Assembly (NCBI RefSeq): GCF_016864015.1
Contig: NZ_CP045067.1
Location: 97,001-161,000 of the forward strand
Length of the DNA: 64,000 nt
Direction of reading: 5' to 3'
Source: Lacinutrix sp. WUR7
GTDB taxonomy: Bacteria; Bacteroidota; Bacteroidia; Flavobacteriales; Flavobacteriaceae
Part shown: piece by piece, positions 35,978 through 44,812 of the stretch
Position numbering within the stretch: position 1 is the stretch's first letter
How the letters are laid out: every line of letters begins with the position of its first letter
Notes under the pieces: generated by a model
What the model saw: only the letters and a program-made list of their open reading frames with translations
Told to the model about the DNA's origin: nothing
The model's database searches: none
Program-made: the position numbers and the translations under genes

Positions 35978-37404
35978 TAAAATTGAAAATAGATAAACTC
36001 CGATGGATTTTTAAAAACTCCCATAAAACAAATAAGAATGGCAATACCTATAGCAGTATATACGTTTAAAGTTACTTCCTTTTTGTTTTTTTGAATTGCT
36101 AAAAACTCAAACAGGAGCAAGATAACAATACTTAATACAATAATAGCGCTAAACAATACCATTTTAGAACTCTTATAAAATAGGACTACCGAACTACCAT
36201 TAAAACGAAGTATCTCCTTTATAAAAGTATAGGCTATTTCTACACTATCAGCTCTAAAAAAGATCCATGCAAAAGTTACAAACACAAAAGTTAGTACTAA
36301 CATCGGTAGTTGCTGTAGGTTTATTTTTGTAGACGTTATATGCTTTCTATTAGATTTTAAAAGTAATAAAGGCAAGAACAAGATAGCGTGAATACCTCCC
36401 CATACTATAAAGGTCCAATTAGCGCCATGCCAAAAGCCACTCACTAAAAATACGATAAATACATTTCTAACATTTTGCCAAGTAGTACCTCTAGAACCTC
36501 CTAAAGGAATATACAAATAATCGCGAAACCATGTAGATAAAGAAATATGCCAGCGTCTCCAAAACTCGGCAATATCTCTTGAAAAATAAGGGAATGAAAA
36601 ATTAGTCTTTAAATCAAAGCCAAATAATCTAGATACACCAATAGCAATATCGGAATACCCTGAAAAATCACCATATATTTGAAAAGCAAAAAGCACCGCT
36701 CCTATAAATAATTCCATAGAAGAATAGTTTCCTGCACCATCAAAAATCTGGTTTACAAAATAAGCGCAATTATCTGCTACTACTACTTTTTTAAACAGTC
36801 CCCAAATGATAAGATAAAATCCGCTGATAGCAAATTCACTATTAAAAACACGTTTGGTTTGAAACTGAGGTAGTAAATGTGAAGCTCTTTCTATAGGTCC
36901 TGCTACCAATTGCGGAAAGAAGGACACAAATGCTGCAAATTGAAGTAAACTATGGGTTGGTGCTATTTTCTTTCTATATACATCAATGGTATAGCTTAAG
37001 GTTTGAAAGGTGTAAAAACTAATACCTACTGGAAGTATAATTTTTAAGGTCGACGTTTGCATTTCTATACCAAACAGTTGCCAGGCGTCTACCCAACTTT
37101 CTATAAAAAAATTAAAGTATTTAAAAAAGGCTAACATGCCTAAATTAAAAAATAAACTAACAAAAAGGAGTGCTTTTCTTCTATTACGCACGGTTTCCTT
37201 TTGTAATTGTCTAGCAACTATAAAATCGACTAGAGTGCTTAAAGCAATTAAAGCTAAAAAACGATAATCCCACCACCCATAAAACAGATAACTAGCACAA
37301 ACAATAAGTATATTTTGTAAGGAAAGTGAACGCTTGGTTACAAACCAATAGCCTATAAAAACTATTGGTAAAAAAATCGCAAAGTCTACGGAATTAAATA
37401 GCAT
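35977..37404 (-). CDS. MBOAT family O-acyltransferase, AlgI-like (copy 1)
   Basis: 475 residues, about 11 membrane segments. MBOAT hallmarks: FYTFQTLSYTIDVYRKK, FWRRWHISLSTWFRDYLYIP and the catalytic histidine in SGFWHGANWTFIVWG. Closely similar from end to end to the second MBOAT at 38304-39740 (both begin MLFNS-DFA and end EFIYFQF). Each copy is followed by its own SGNH-like partner. It delivers acyl, usually acetyl, groups for polysaccharide modification at the inner membrane. Confidence 0.92.
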   Translation of the reverse strand: MLFNSVDFAIFLPIVFIGYWFVTKRSLSLQNILIVCASYLFYGWWDYRFLALIALSTLVDFIVARQLQKETVRNRRKALLFVSLFFNLGMLAFFKYFNFFIESWVDAWQLFGIEMQTSTLKIILPVGISFYTFQTLSYTIDVYRKKIAPTHSLLQFAAFVSFFPQLVAGPIERASHLLPQFQTKRVFNSEFAISGFYLIIWGLFKKVVVADNCAYFVNQIFDGAGNYSSMELFIGAVLFAFQIYGDFSGYSDIAIGVSRLFGFDLKTNFSFPYFSRDIAEFWRRWHISLSTWFRDYLYIPLGGSRGTTWQNVRNVFIVFLVSGFWHGANWTFIVWGGIHAILFLPLLLLKSNRKHITSTKINLQQLPMLVLTFVFVTFAWIFFRADSVEIAYTFIKEILRFNGSSVVLFYKSSKMVLFSAIIVLSIVILLLFEFLAIQKNKKEVTLNVYTAIGIAILICFMGVFKNPSEFIYFQF

Positions 37405-37422
37405 AGTTAGTTAATATCTAAA

Positions 37423-38301
37423 TTAATTTTTGTTCTCAAAATACGCTCCTTGAAATAAATCGGTAAAAGCCTTTGCGCCTTGTAAATTTAAATGTTGATA
37501 ATCATTAAACATGCTAATATTATTAATAGATTTAGAAAAATCAATATAATTTGGAAGATTTTCTTTTAAAACTTCCGTATTAAAATCGGTTTGGTAATAA
37601 GGTGCTGTAAAAAAATAGCAGCTAATTTCATTTTTTTTACAAATTTCTAAGATTTCTAATAGATGTATATTTTTTTTATTTACCAACGCTTTTATACGAA
37701 ACGTATCCTCTTTCTTCATCGTTCCATTAATCCCTAAAAACCCAAGGTTTTCTTCCATTTTATTATTTTTCACAAACCCCATAGAAAGCTCTCTAAAGCC
37801 TAATTTAGAATCATAAAGCATATACCTATAAAAGGGTAGGTACTTTTTAAAAAAAGCTAAAGCATCCTGTTTTTTTATTTCATTATATACATAATCCGTT
37901 CTAATGTAAGGCATCCATGGTGTTATCGCAATGGGATCTATAGTTTCTGTATTATACAACTTATCTACTTGGATAAAAATCCTTTTCACTGGATGCGTTT
38001 TCAAGAAATGCTGCACCATTAATTTTATTTCTAAATTAGTTGCTGCTGGATAAGCAAGGTTTACACCTAATTGATTTGTTGTTTGTAATATTTGTTTAGG
38101 GTTAATATGAAAAGCGGCTCTGGAAGAACCAAAAACGGCATAATCCAAAGGCATTTCATTACTTATATTATTCACCCAAGAGACCTTACTTCTATTATAA
38201 ATAGAGCTACTATACATTTTTGTATACACAAAATCTAAGGCTATAAGTAGAAGTACAGATAGCAACAAAAGCTTTATAAAATGAGATATAAATTTTTTCA
38301 T
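37423..38301 (-). CDS. Membrane-anchored SGNH-like protein, partner of MBOAT (copy 2)
   Basis: 292 residues. An N-terminal membrane segment (about 9-27), then an exported domain with GSSRAAFHINPKQIL near residue 58 (nucleophile region) and NDYQHLNLQGAKAFTDLF near the end (Asp and His). It is the same architecture as the protein at 35081-35977 but clearly diverged, so the two may accept different glycan sites. It lies 2 bp after the second MBOAT gene. Confidence 0.7.
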   Translation of the reverse strand: MKKFISHFIKLLLLSVLLLIALDFVYTKMYSSSIYNRSKVSWVNNISNEMPLDYAVFGSSRAAFHINPKQILQTTNQLGVNLAYPAATNLEIKLMVQHFLKTHPVKRIFIQVDKLYNTETIDPIAITPWMPYIRTDYVYNEIKKQDALAFFKKYLPFYRYMLYDSKLGFRELSMGFVKNNKMEENLGFLGINGTMKKEDTFRIKALVNKKNIHLLEILEICKKNEISCYFFTAPYYQTDFNTEVLKENLPNYIDFSKSINNISMFNDYQHLNLQGAKAFTDLFQGAYFENKN

Positions 38302-38303
38302 AT

Positions 38304-39740
38304 TTAAAACTGAAAATAAATAAACTCTTGCAGTTTAGAAAAACTTCCAAACACAAAAATGAGTAGCATAAGTATTAAACTCGCAAGTATTGGTTGCTTT
38401 GTTTCCTTTAAAGGATGCTCCTGTTTTCTAGTAAACCATTCTATAATTAAAAGTAGTACAATTAATGGCACAATTTCAAATGCATAACGTTCTAGCTGGA
38501 TTTTTTCCATAAAGTTTAATGAAAAAGTCCCCATTTGTTTCATATATAAAAATGCGGTTGTCACATTCTCCGATCTAAAAAACACCCATGCTATCATGGT
38601 AACAAAAAAGGTGAACCCCATTTGCAGAATCTCTTTTATACTTGGTAAAAAACTATTTTCGGCAACTATATTCGTATGTACTCTATTCTTATTAGAAAGC
38701 ATAACTGGTAAAAAATAACATGCATTTAAAAAGCCCCAAACAATAAAGGTCCAATTAGCACCATGCCAAAAACCACTGACTAAAAATATAATAAACACAT
38801 TACGTATTTGATTTCCTTTAGTACCTCTAGAACCTCCTAGTGGAATATACATATAATCTCGAAACCAGGTGGATAAAGAGATATGCCATCTTCGCCAAAA
38901 TTCTGCAATATCCCTAGAAAAATAGGGCAATGCAAAATTCTGCATTAAATTAAAACCAAACAAACGAGCCGTTCCTATCGCTATATCCGAATAGCCTGAA
39001 AAATCACCATAAATTTGAAAAGCGAAATAAAAAGCTCCTAATAATAAAGTTGTCGAAGAATATGCTGGGTAGTTATTAAAAATATCATTTGCAAACTGCG
39101 CGCAATTATCAGCTATCACCACTTTTTTAAATAAACCCCATAGTATTTGTTGTAAACCATCTATGGCATTTTTACTATGAAAAGTATGCTTCTTTTTAAA
39201 CTGTGGTAATAAATGTGTTGCACGCTCTATTGGACCCGCTACAAGCTGCGGAAAAAAGGAAACAAAAGCTGCAAACTGGATAAAGTTATTAGTAGGTTCT
39301 AACTTTTTTCGATACACATCAATCGTATAACTTAAGGTTTGAAAGGTGTAAAAGCTAATTCCTACAGGTAAAATAATATGTAAAGAGTTTGGCTGTATAT
39401 CGCTTCCAAAAAAGGAGAAAGCAGCTGAAAAATTATCTATAAAGAAATTATAATACTTAAAGAATCCTAAAAGTCCAATATTAACAAAAACACTAGTATA
39501 TAGCAGGATTTTTCTTTTTGAAGTATCTGTCGTTTTTTTTAAATAATTGCCAATCCAAAAATCAACAAGTGTACTAAAAAGAATAAGTACCAAAAAGCGA
39601 TAATCCCACCAGCCATAAAACACGTAACTAGCAACAACTATTAGTAAGTTCTGCCATTTCACACTATGCTTTTGCAACATCCAATAAAGCGCAAACACAA
39701 TAGGTATAAATAAAGCAAAGTCTAGGGAGTTAAATAACAT
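38304..39740 (-). CDS. MBOAT family O-acyltransferase, AlgI-like (copy 2)
   Basis: 478 residues. Same motifs as copy 1: FYTFQTLSYTIDVYRKKLEP, FWRRWHISLSTWFRDYMYIP and SGFWHGANWTFIVWG with the catalytic His. Membrane topology is typical of MBOAT proteins. The similarity between the two copies is highest in the middle and lowest in the last 100 residues. It is followed by an SGNH-like gene, so the duplication covered the whole pair. Confidence 0.92.
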   Translation of the reverse strand: MLFNSLDFALFIPIVFALYWMLQKHSVKWQNLLIVVASYVFYGWWDYRFLVLILFSTLVDFWIGNYLKKTTDTSKRKILLYTSVFVNIGLLGFFKYYNFFIDNFSAAFSFFGSDIQPNSLHIILPVGISFYTFQTLSYTIDVYRKKLEPTNNFIQFAAFVSFFPQLVAGPIERATHLLPQFKKKHTFHSKNAIDGLQQILWGLFKKVVIADNCAQFANDIFNNYPAYSSTTLLLGAFYFAFQIYGDFSGYSDIAIGTARLFGFNLMQNFALPYFSRDIAEFWRRWHISLSTWFRDYMYIPLGGSRGTKGNQIRNVFIIFLVSGFWHGANWTFIVWGFLNACYFLPVMLSNKNRVHTNIVAENSFLPSIKEILQMGFTFFVTMIAWVFFRSENVTTAFLYMKQMGTFSLNFMEKIQLERYAFEIVPLIVLLLIIEWFTRKQEHPLKETKQPILASLILMLLIFVFGSFSKLQEFIYFQF

Positions 39741-39751
39741 AACGTTGCAAA

Positions 39752-40606
39752 TTAAAAACGTCTGGCATAAAGCGTTAATTTAAAAACATCTAATATTTGA
39801 TTTATCTCTAGCAAAACCTCCTCAGGTAAAGCGTTCTTTTTAGCATCCTTATTATAAATAGCGCCTTCTGGGTGTGTTTTAGAGGATGGTTGCTTAAAAT
39901 ACTTTTGCAGATTGGGAACGGGCTCTAGATGATAGGTTGTACACAATTCATAAAACATATCTATATTTTTAGACAATTCTTCATAACGTACAACGGTAGC
40001 TTTTCCAGAATAAGGGGTAAAGACTTCTAAAGGAATTACATTCTCGATACACCAACGTAAGGTTAAAATAGCAACTTCCGATAGATTTTTATATTGCGTA
40101 ATATCGTACTGATAAACCTCTTGAATTAACTGGACTAGTTTTTCTTGTTCTACAAAATGAGTTAAATCGTAAAGCCAAGGGAATCTCACTTGCTGTTGCG
40201 AGCGTATCACATCGTACGGATTTCTAATAATATGTATTACAGGAATACCAAATTCGGCATGCATATAGTGGGCTGCCAAATTACATCGCACAAATTTAAT
40301 GATATATTTTTTAGCTACAAAAGGCCATAAATGACGTTTAAATTTTCGGTTGCTATTTTGAGCAATCCAATCGCAATCTACGCTGTTTTTAAAAACGTTA
40401 GTTAAGTATTTAAAGGCTTCAAAAGAATCTTGTTTTTCGGTCAGCCATTTATCGCAAAGCAGGTGACCATGTTTGGTTTGCGATTCCTGCTCTGGTTCAA
40501 ATAGCATTCTATACCGAAGAGGTTGTGCCAAGGTTTCACTTAACCAACTCGTACCACTTCTAGCACTACCAACTACAATAACATGTTTTTTAAATCTATT
40601 CGCCAT
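39752..40606 (-). CDS. Sulfotransferase-like P-loop protein
   Basis: 284 residues from ATG 40606 (MANRFKKHVIVVGSARSGTS); an earlier in-frame start at 40681 lies deep inside the upstream gene. The 5'-phosphosulfate-binding loop is GSARSGTSWLSETLA, and the 3'-phosphate region is seen as VIHIIRNPYDVIRSQQ. These are features of PAPS-dependent sulfotransferases. It may sulfate the glycan, though some family members act on other substrates. It overlaps the upstream GT4 gene by 11 bp. Confidence 0.8.
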   Translation of the reverse strand: MANRFKKHVIVVGSARSGTSWLSETLAQPLRYRMLFEPEQESQTKHGHLLCDKWLTEKQDSFEAFKYLTNVFKNSVDCDWIAQNSNRKFKRHLWPFVAKKYIIKFVRCNLAAHYMHAEFGIPVIHIIRNPYDVIRSQQQVRFPWLYDLTHFVEQEKLVQLIQEVYQYDITQYKNLSEVAILTLRWCIENVIPLEVFTPYSGKATVVRYEELSKNIDMFYELCTTYHLEPVPNLQKYFKQPSSKTHPEGAIYNKDAKKNALPEEVLLEINQILDVFKLTLYARRF

Positions 40607-41699
40607 ATAAAAGAGTAGTATATAACGATTCATGTGCTGTAATAAAGGCATGCATAGTAAAATGCGCCTCGCAATAGGCACGTAAATCTTGTCCGATTTC
40701 TTTGCGTGTTCGCAAATCTTTAGCTCGCATTTCTTCTATTTTTAAAGTTAATGCTTGCACATCTCCTGCGGGAAATAAAAATTCTTTAAAATCTTTCAAC
40801 ACAAAATTAATACCTGTTATGTCGGACCCTATAACTGGAACAGCCATACTCATCGCTTCTACTAAAGCCATTGGCATACCTTCCTTTCTTCCTTCATCTA
40901 AGGTAGGAATAACATACAAATCTGCTTCCGCAATATACGGTCTAACATCCAATTGTTTTCCTAAAAATCGAATTTGCTCTTGCATCCCTAACTGCTCACT
41001 TAATGCTACCATAGTATGTCCGTAAGGATTATCATAATCCCCTAAAACACTAAGTTGAATTGCAGGGTTATTTAAATCGGATACCGCTTGAATTAAAATC
41101 TGAATCCCTTTTACAGGCACCAAATTAGCAACCGTTATCACATGAAACTTATCGGTAGTATCTTTTTGAGCATCTGCAAATAAATTAGGACTATAATAAT
41201 CTGTATCAATCCCTAACGGAATTAATGCTTCTTGTTTTTTATTTGGAAAGTATGCACGCATTTCATCATTAATAGTAACAATAAAATCGGCTAGATAACT
41301 TTTAATTCGCCAATGTTTACCATTAAAACCCATTGCTTTTTTTGTGTACATCCATTTTACACCCACTAATTTTGCAGCCATGGCTTCGGTCCAATCCCCA
41401 CTCCATTGCCAAGAATGCACGATATCGTATTGCTGTTTTTTATAGAATTTAGAAATCTTCCAAATTCGAAACAACAAACTAGAATATGGTTTATAAGGAG
41501 TTTTGGTTTCAAAAACATGAATAGGCAAACCTAGGGATTCTACAACCTTAAAAAAAGCACCATCCTTGCTGCCGCAGGCGATTTCTACTTCAAATTTAGT
41601 TTTGTCCAAACCCTGTACAAGGTCGTACACCACTTTACCACTTCCGGCGGTATCAAAATTAGAAATCGTAAAAAGTATTTTTATTTTTTTAGATTTCAT
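40596..41699 (-). CDS. GT4 family glycosyltransferase
   Basis: 367 residues. N-terminal SNFDTAGSGKVVYDLVQGLD is the GT4 acceptor loop; donor domain VANLVPVKGIQILIQAV and GRKEGMPMALVEAMSMAVPV, with the two glutamates. The middle part has VHSWQWSGDWTEAMAAKLVG. Overlaps both neighbours by 11 bp (hexapeptide acetyltransferase upstream, sulfotransferase downstream), which indicates one translationally coupled unit. Confidence 0.88.
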   Translation of the reverse strand: MKSKKIKILFTISNFDTAGSGKVVYDLVQGLDKTKFEVEIACGSKDGAFFKVVESLGLPIHVFETKTPYKPYSSLLFRIWKISKFYKKQQYDIVHSWQWSGDWTEAMAAKLVGVKWMYTKKAMGFNGKHWRIKSYLADFIVTINDEMRAYFPNKKQEALIPLGIDTDYYSPNLFADAQKDTTDKFHVITVANLVPVKGIQILIQAVSDLNNPAIQLSVLGDYDNPYGHTMVALSEQLGMQEQIRFLGKQLDVRPYIAEADLYVIPTLDEGRKEGMPMALVEAMSMAVPVIGSDITGINFVLKDFKEFLFPAGDVQALTLKIEEMRAKDLRTRKEIGQDLRAYCEAHFTMHAFITAHESLYTTLLYGE

Positions 41700-42276
41700 C
41701 TAATCCTCTAATAATTTGTGCTGGGTTTCCAGCAATGACACAATTAGAAGGCACATCTTTTACTACAACAGCACCTGCTCCTATAATTACATTACTGCCA
41801 ACAGTAATATCTCCTATAATAACCACATTGGCTCCTACGGTTACATTATTTCCTATGGTTGGAAGCAAGCTGTTATCATTCCCTTTGTTCCCTATAGTTA
41901 AGCTATTTCTAAATTGAAAATTTGTACCAATAGATTTTGCATTAATAACCGTGGCAAAGGGATGGTAGCAAAGCATACCACCAGCAATTTTAGTATTTCT
42001 AAAAATTTTACAAGGAATGCTTTCCAAAAATAAACCCCTCCAACGATACTTTAATTTATTGATTCGCCAAAAAAAGATATAAGCGTAATCTGGATAATAG
42101 AGCATTACATGCTGAAACTGTTTTTCTAAGGATTTACTTTGAGCTTTACTACCACGAACCTGCAAGGTTTGGATAATATCTTCTTGAATCTGCAAATCCT
42201 TTACAACATAACGTTTGTAAAAACCAAGCAAAAGCAACTTTTTAAAGGCATGTTTAATAAAATGTAGCGGTTTCAA
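41689..42276 (-). CDS. Hexapeptide-repeat (left-handed beta-helix) acetyltransferase, serine acetyltransferase-like
   Basis: 195 residues. The C-terminal half is left-handed beta-helix: PTIGNNVTVGANVVIIGDIT, then VGSNVIIGAGAVVVKDVPSN and CVIAGNPAQIIRG, the usual end of CysE/WcaB-type enzymes. The N-terminal 95 residues are helical and specific. In this context it probably O- or N-acetylates a sugar precursor or lipid-linked sugar rather than serine. It overlaps the following GT4 gene by 11 bp. Confidence 0.82.
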   Translation of the reverse strand: MKPLHFIKHAFKKLLLLGFYKRYVVKDLQIQEDIIQTLQVRGSKAQSKSLEKQFQHVMLYYPDYAYIFFWRINKLKYRWRGLFLESIPCKIFRNTKIAGGMLCYHPFATVINAKSIGTNFQFRNSLTIGNKGNDNSLLPTIGNNVTVGANVVIIGDITVGSNVIIGAGAVVVKDVPSNCVIAGNPAQIIRGLDEI

Positions 42277-42289
42277 TAGTATTTTTTTT

Positions 42290-43285
42290 TTATTTTACAA
42301 GCTGTTTCACCACATAAGGTACCACGTGGTAACCATAGACTTTACGTAAGTTCTCTATTGGCAAGATAACTAATATTGTTAAATATAAGTGAATCGCTAA
42401 AGGAATAGAAATGACTTCTATTTCTTTGGTTAGTTGTTGTTTTAATTGATACCGTTTAGAAAGTCCTTTGGTAAAAACCAACTGCCGACCCATAGATTGA
42501 AAAAGCTGACTAAAAAGTATTGTTTTAAACTTAGTTGGTGTTTCTTGCGTTAAATAAAATGGTAGGTGTTCTTTTACCAAACGCGGCCAAACCATAAAGG
42601 CTCTAGGCATTTTTTTCTTAACACCTTGTATTAAAGATACTTCATGCTTAAAATACAAGTAAATATAGCTGTCTAGATATGCCAAATTGCAAGTCATTCC
42701 TAGCTTTACATCGAAAGCTAAATCGGTACCAATAATTGGCAACTGTTGGGTATACAATCCTACTTTTTCAAAAATAGAACGTCGATGCATAAAAGCACCT
42801 TCGCCAACAACCGTACCTAAATTAGAAAACCATAATAGGCCCCAAAAAGGCTTTTCTTCAAAACGAACGGCATGCGTTTCTTCTAAGCTTTGGTTTATCG
42901 TTGCTAGATTCTTATCCGTTTTAAGCATCTTTCCAAAAACGGCATCCATTTTAGGATAGGCATCTAAAACCTCTATCATTCGCTTTAAAACATTCGGAAA
43001 TACTTCATCGTCCACATCTAACTGATACACATATTCCCCTTTTGCAGATCGAATTCCCATATTTCTAGCTTGGGCTTCTCCCTGTTCTGGCTGCGACACA
43101 AGTTTCACCTTAGCATTATGGGCAACTATGCGATTAATAATGGCAGCAGAAGTATCTGTAGAATTATTATCGATAAATAGAATTTCATAATCTAAGGTAT
43201 GCAGTTGTTGGTTTTGTAGGGAATTATAACATCTTTCAATAAATTTTTCGCCATTATAAACGGGAACGATTATAGATAATTTCAT
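42290..43285 (-). CDS. GT2 family glycosyltransferase
   Basis: 331 residues. GT-A fold with MKLSIIVPVYNGEKFIERCY, EILFIDNNSTDTSAAIINRI and the metal-binding DVDDEVFPNVLKRM. A C-terminal region (about 230-331) is basic with a hydrophobic stretch (IPLAIHLYLTILVILPI) likely associated with the membrane. It lies 3 bp after the AsnB-like gene and 13 bp before the acetyltransferase gene, in one operon. Confidence 0.87.
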   Translation of the reverse strand: MKLSIIVPVYNGEKFIERCYNSLQNQQLHTLDYEILFIDNNSTDTSAAIINRIVAHNAKVKLVSQPEQGEAQARNMGIRSAKGEYVYQLDVDDEVFPNVLKRMIEVLDAYPKMDAVFGKMLKTDKNLATINQSLEETHAVRFEEKPFWGLLWFSNLGTVVGEGAFMHRRSIFEKVGLYTQQLPIIGTDLAFDVKLGMTCNLAYLDSYIYLYFKHEVSLIQGVKKKMPRAFMVWPRLVKEHLPFYLTQETPTKFKTILFSQLFQSMGRQLVFTKGLSKRYQLKQQLTKEIEVISIPLAIHLYLTILVILPIENLRKVYGYHVVPYVVKQLVK

Positions 43286-43288
43286 AGG

Positions 43289-44674
43289 TTATGTATTATA
43301 AAAATGTTTATGCCAAAGGGATAAGGTTAATAACATACACGTTGGAGGGGAATAATACACGGTATTTACATTTTTAAATTTATTATAAAAATCGGAAACT
43401 ACAGCTTTTGGAACAAACTCTAAAAAAGAGGGATCAAAAAGATACTTTTGTAATTGTGCATCGTTTTCTGCTCCTAATAATTGCAATTCAAAATTACGTT
43501 GAATGTACGGATTTCCAAGGAGACTATTTACCTCTCGTTTTATCTTATGAAACACACGATAGGGCAAATTATATGGTGCTTTATTATACTGGTAGTTATT
43601 TAAATGAAATGGTTTTTGTTCGTGCCAGGTAATATTTGCTAAAGCTTTGTCTTGTTTTAAATGCGCAATTTGCAAACGTCTATCTGCTAAATAAGCTTCC
43701 GGAATGGTACAAATAAATTCTAGCATTCTTTGGTCGTAATATGGCATACTAATAGGATGCGCGGCTTCAAAAACACATAAATTTGTAGTGGTCCAGCGGT
43801 GTGCCCATTGCGATGTTTTAAAAGCACGTACTCGCGCACTAATATTATCAATTTTAATTTTAGACAACGAACGTTCAATTCTAGAAATGAAGTACGGTTT
43901 AAAATCTCCTTCTAAATCCCATGCTTTCCAAAGGCTTTCCGCAAATTCTAAACCTCCAGGTTTCAGCATTTTTTTTTGCAATAAAGGAATCACCTCTTCC
44001 TCTTTCGTGTCTTCGGGCGCACCAATATCAAAAAGTACATCTCCCCAATGCCCGAGAGAAAAAACACCTTCCATTTGTTTTAATTCGTCTAGAACTCCCA
44101 TTTGTCTGGGATGGGTAAATTCGGAATAACAACCATTTAGCTTTGCCAAATCGTCGATGCTATTCCATAAATAACTTTTAGGAATTTGAAATGCCTTAAA
44201 TGCAAAACCACAGGTTTTGGCTATTTTGGCACTTATTTTATGCTCTGGATAACCTCCTGGAAAAGAATAACTAAAACTATGTACTGGATTTTTTAAACCT
44301 TTTAAAACAAGAGCTTGACTTCGACTATCAATACCTCCAGATAACGGTAATATAACAGGGTTGTCTCCTACTTGTTCTTTGGTAATCGTTGTTAATAAAG
44401 CTATATATTCTTCTAACGCTTGCTCAAAAGTAATATCTCTAGGAGTATAATGCCATGGAAACCAAGGTTCACTTTTTACTAATAAGCCATCAGCATCTAA
44501 GCTATGCTTATGTCCTGGAAGTAAGCATTTTTCATTTATCCAATAGCTATCATCATCCATAAAAAAACCTGTAGCAACAAAAACACAAATGGCTTTGTAA
44601 TCTACAGCTTTTTCATTTTTTGTCTTCGCAAAAAGATGTCTTTTCGGAAGTATATTGGTTTTGATCTGATTCAT
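43289..44674 (-). CDS. Asparagine-synthetase-like protein without the glutaminase domain
   Basis: 461 residues. The ATP-pyrophosphatase motif SGGIDSRSQA (112-121) marks an AsnB-type synthetase domain. Its N-terminus does not begin with Cys2 and lacks the class II glutamine amidotransferase signatures that the AsnB at 47294-49147 has. It may use free ammonia or another amine, or be non-synthetic. Such proteins occur in glycan loci, where amidation of uronic acids is known (family knowledge; role here is inference). It leads an operon and has a strong promoter that leaves almost no leader. Confidence 0.75.
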   Translation of the reverse strand: MNQIKTNILPKRHLFAKTKNEKAVDYKAICVFVATGFFMDDDSYWINEKCLLPGHKHSLDADGLLVKSEPWFPWHYTPRDITFEQALEEYIALLTTITKEQVGDNPVILPLSGGIDSRSQALVLKGLKNPVHSFSYSFPGGYPEHKISAKIAKTCGFAFKAFQIPKSYLWNSIDDLAKLNGCYSEFTHPRQMGVLDELKQMEGVFSLGHWGDVLFDIGAPEDTKEEEVIPLLQKKMLKPGGLEFAESLWKAWDLEGDFKPYFISRIERSLSKIKIDNISARVRAFKTSQWAHRWTTTNLCVFEAAHPISMPYYDQRMLEFICTIPEAYLADRRLQIAHLKQDKALANITWHEQKPFHLNNYQYNKAPYNLPYRVFHKIKREVNSLLGNPYIQRNFELQLLGAENDAQLQKYLFDPSFLEFVPKAVVSDFYNKFKNVNTVYYSPPTCMLLTLSLWHKHFYNT

Positions 44675-44682
44675 TTGCGTAA

Positions 44683-44711
44683 CAAATATAAACTAGATTA
44701 ATAGATTACAA
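44683..44711 (-). promoter_or_regulatory. Strong Bacteroidetes-type promoter of the central glycan operon
   Basis: On the minus strand TTG (44709-44711), 18 bp, then TATATTTG (44683-44690): an exact match to the -33/-7 pattern. The -7 box ends only 8 bp before the ATG at 44674, so the mRNA would be nearly leaderless. It would drive the run of genes from 44674 down to the GT4 pair at about 32703. Confidence 0.65.
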
Positions 44712-44812
44712 AATTTTCGATAATAATAATCTACATCAACCAAAGAATTTATCTAAATTGCATTGCTATTCGTCATCAATTCGTGATAGGAATATAAAAA
44801 CCCTTTGTTTTA

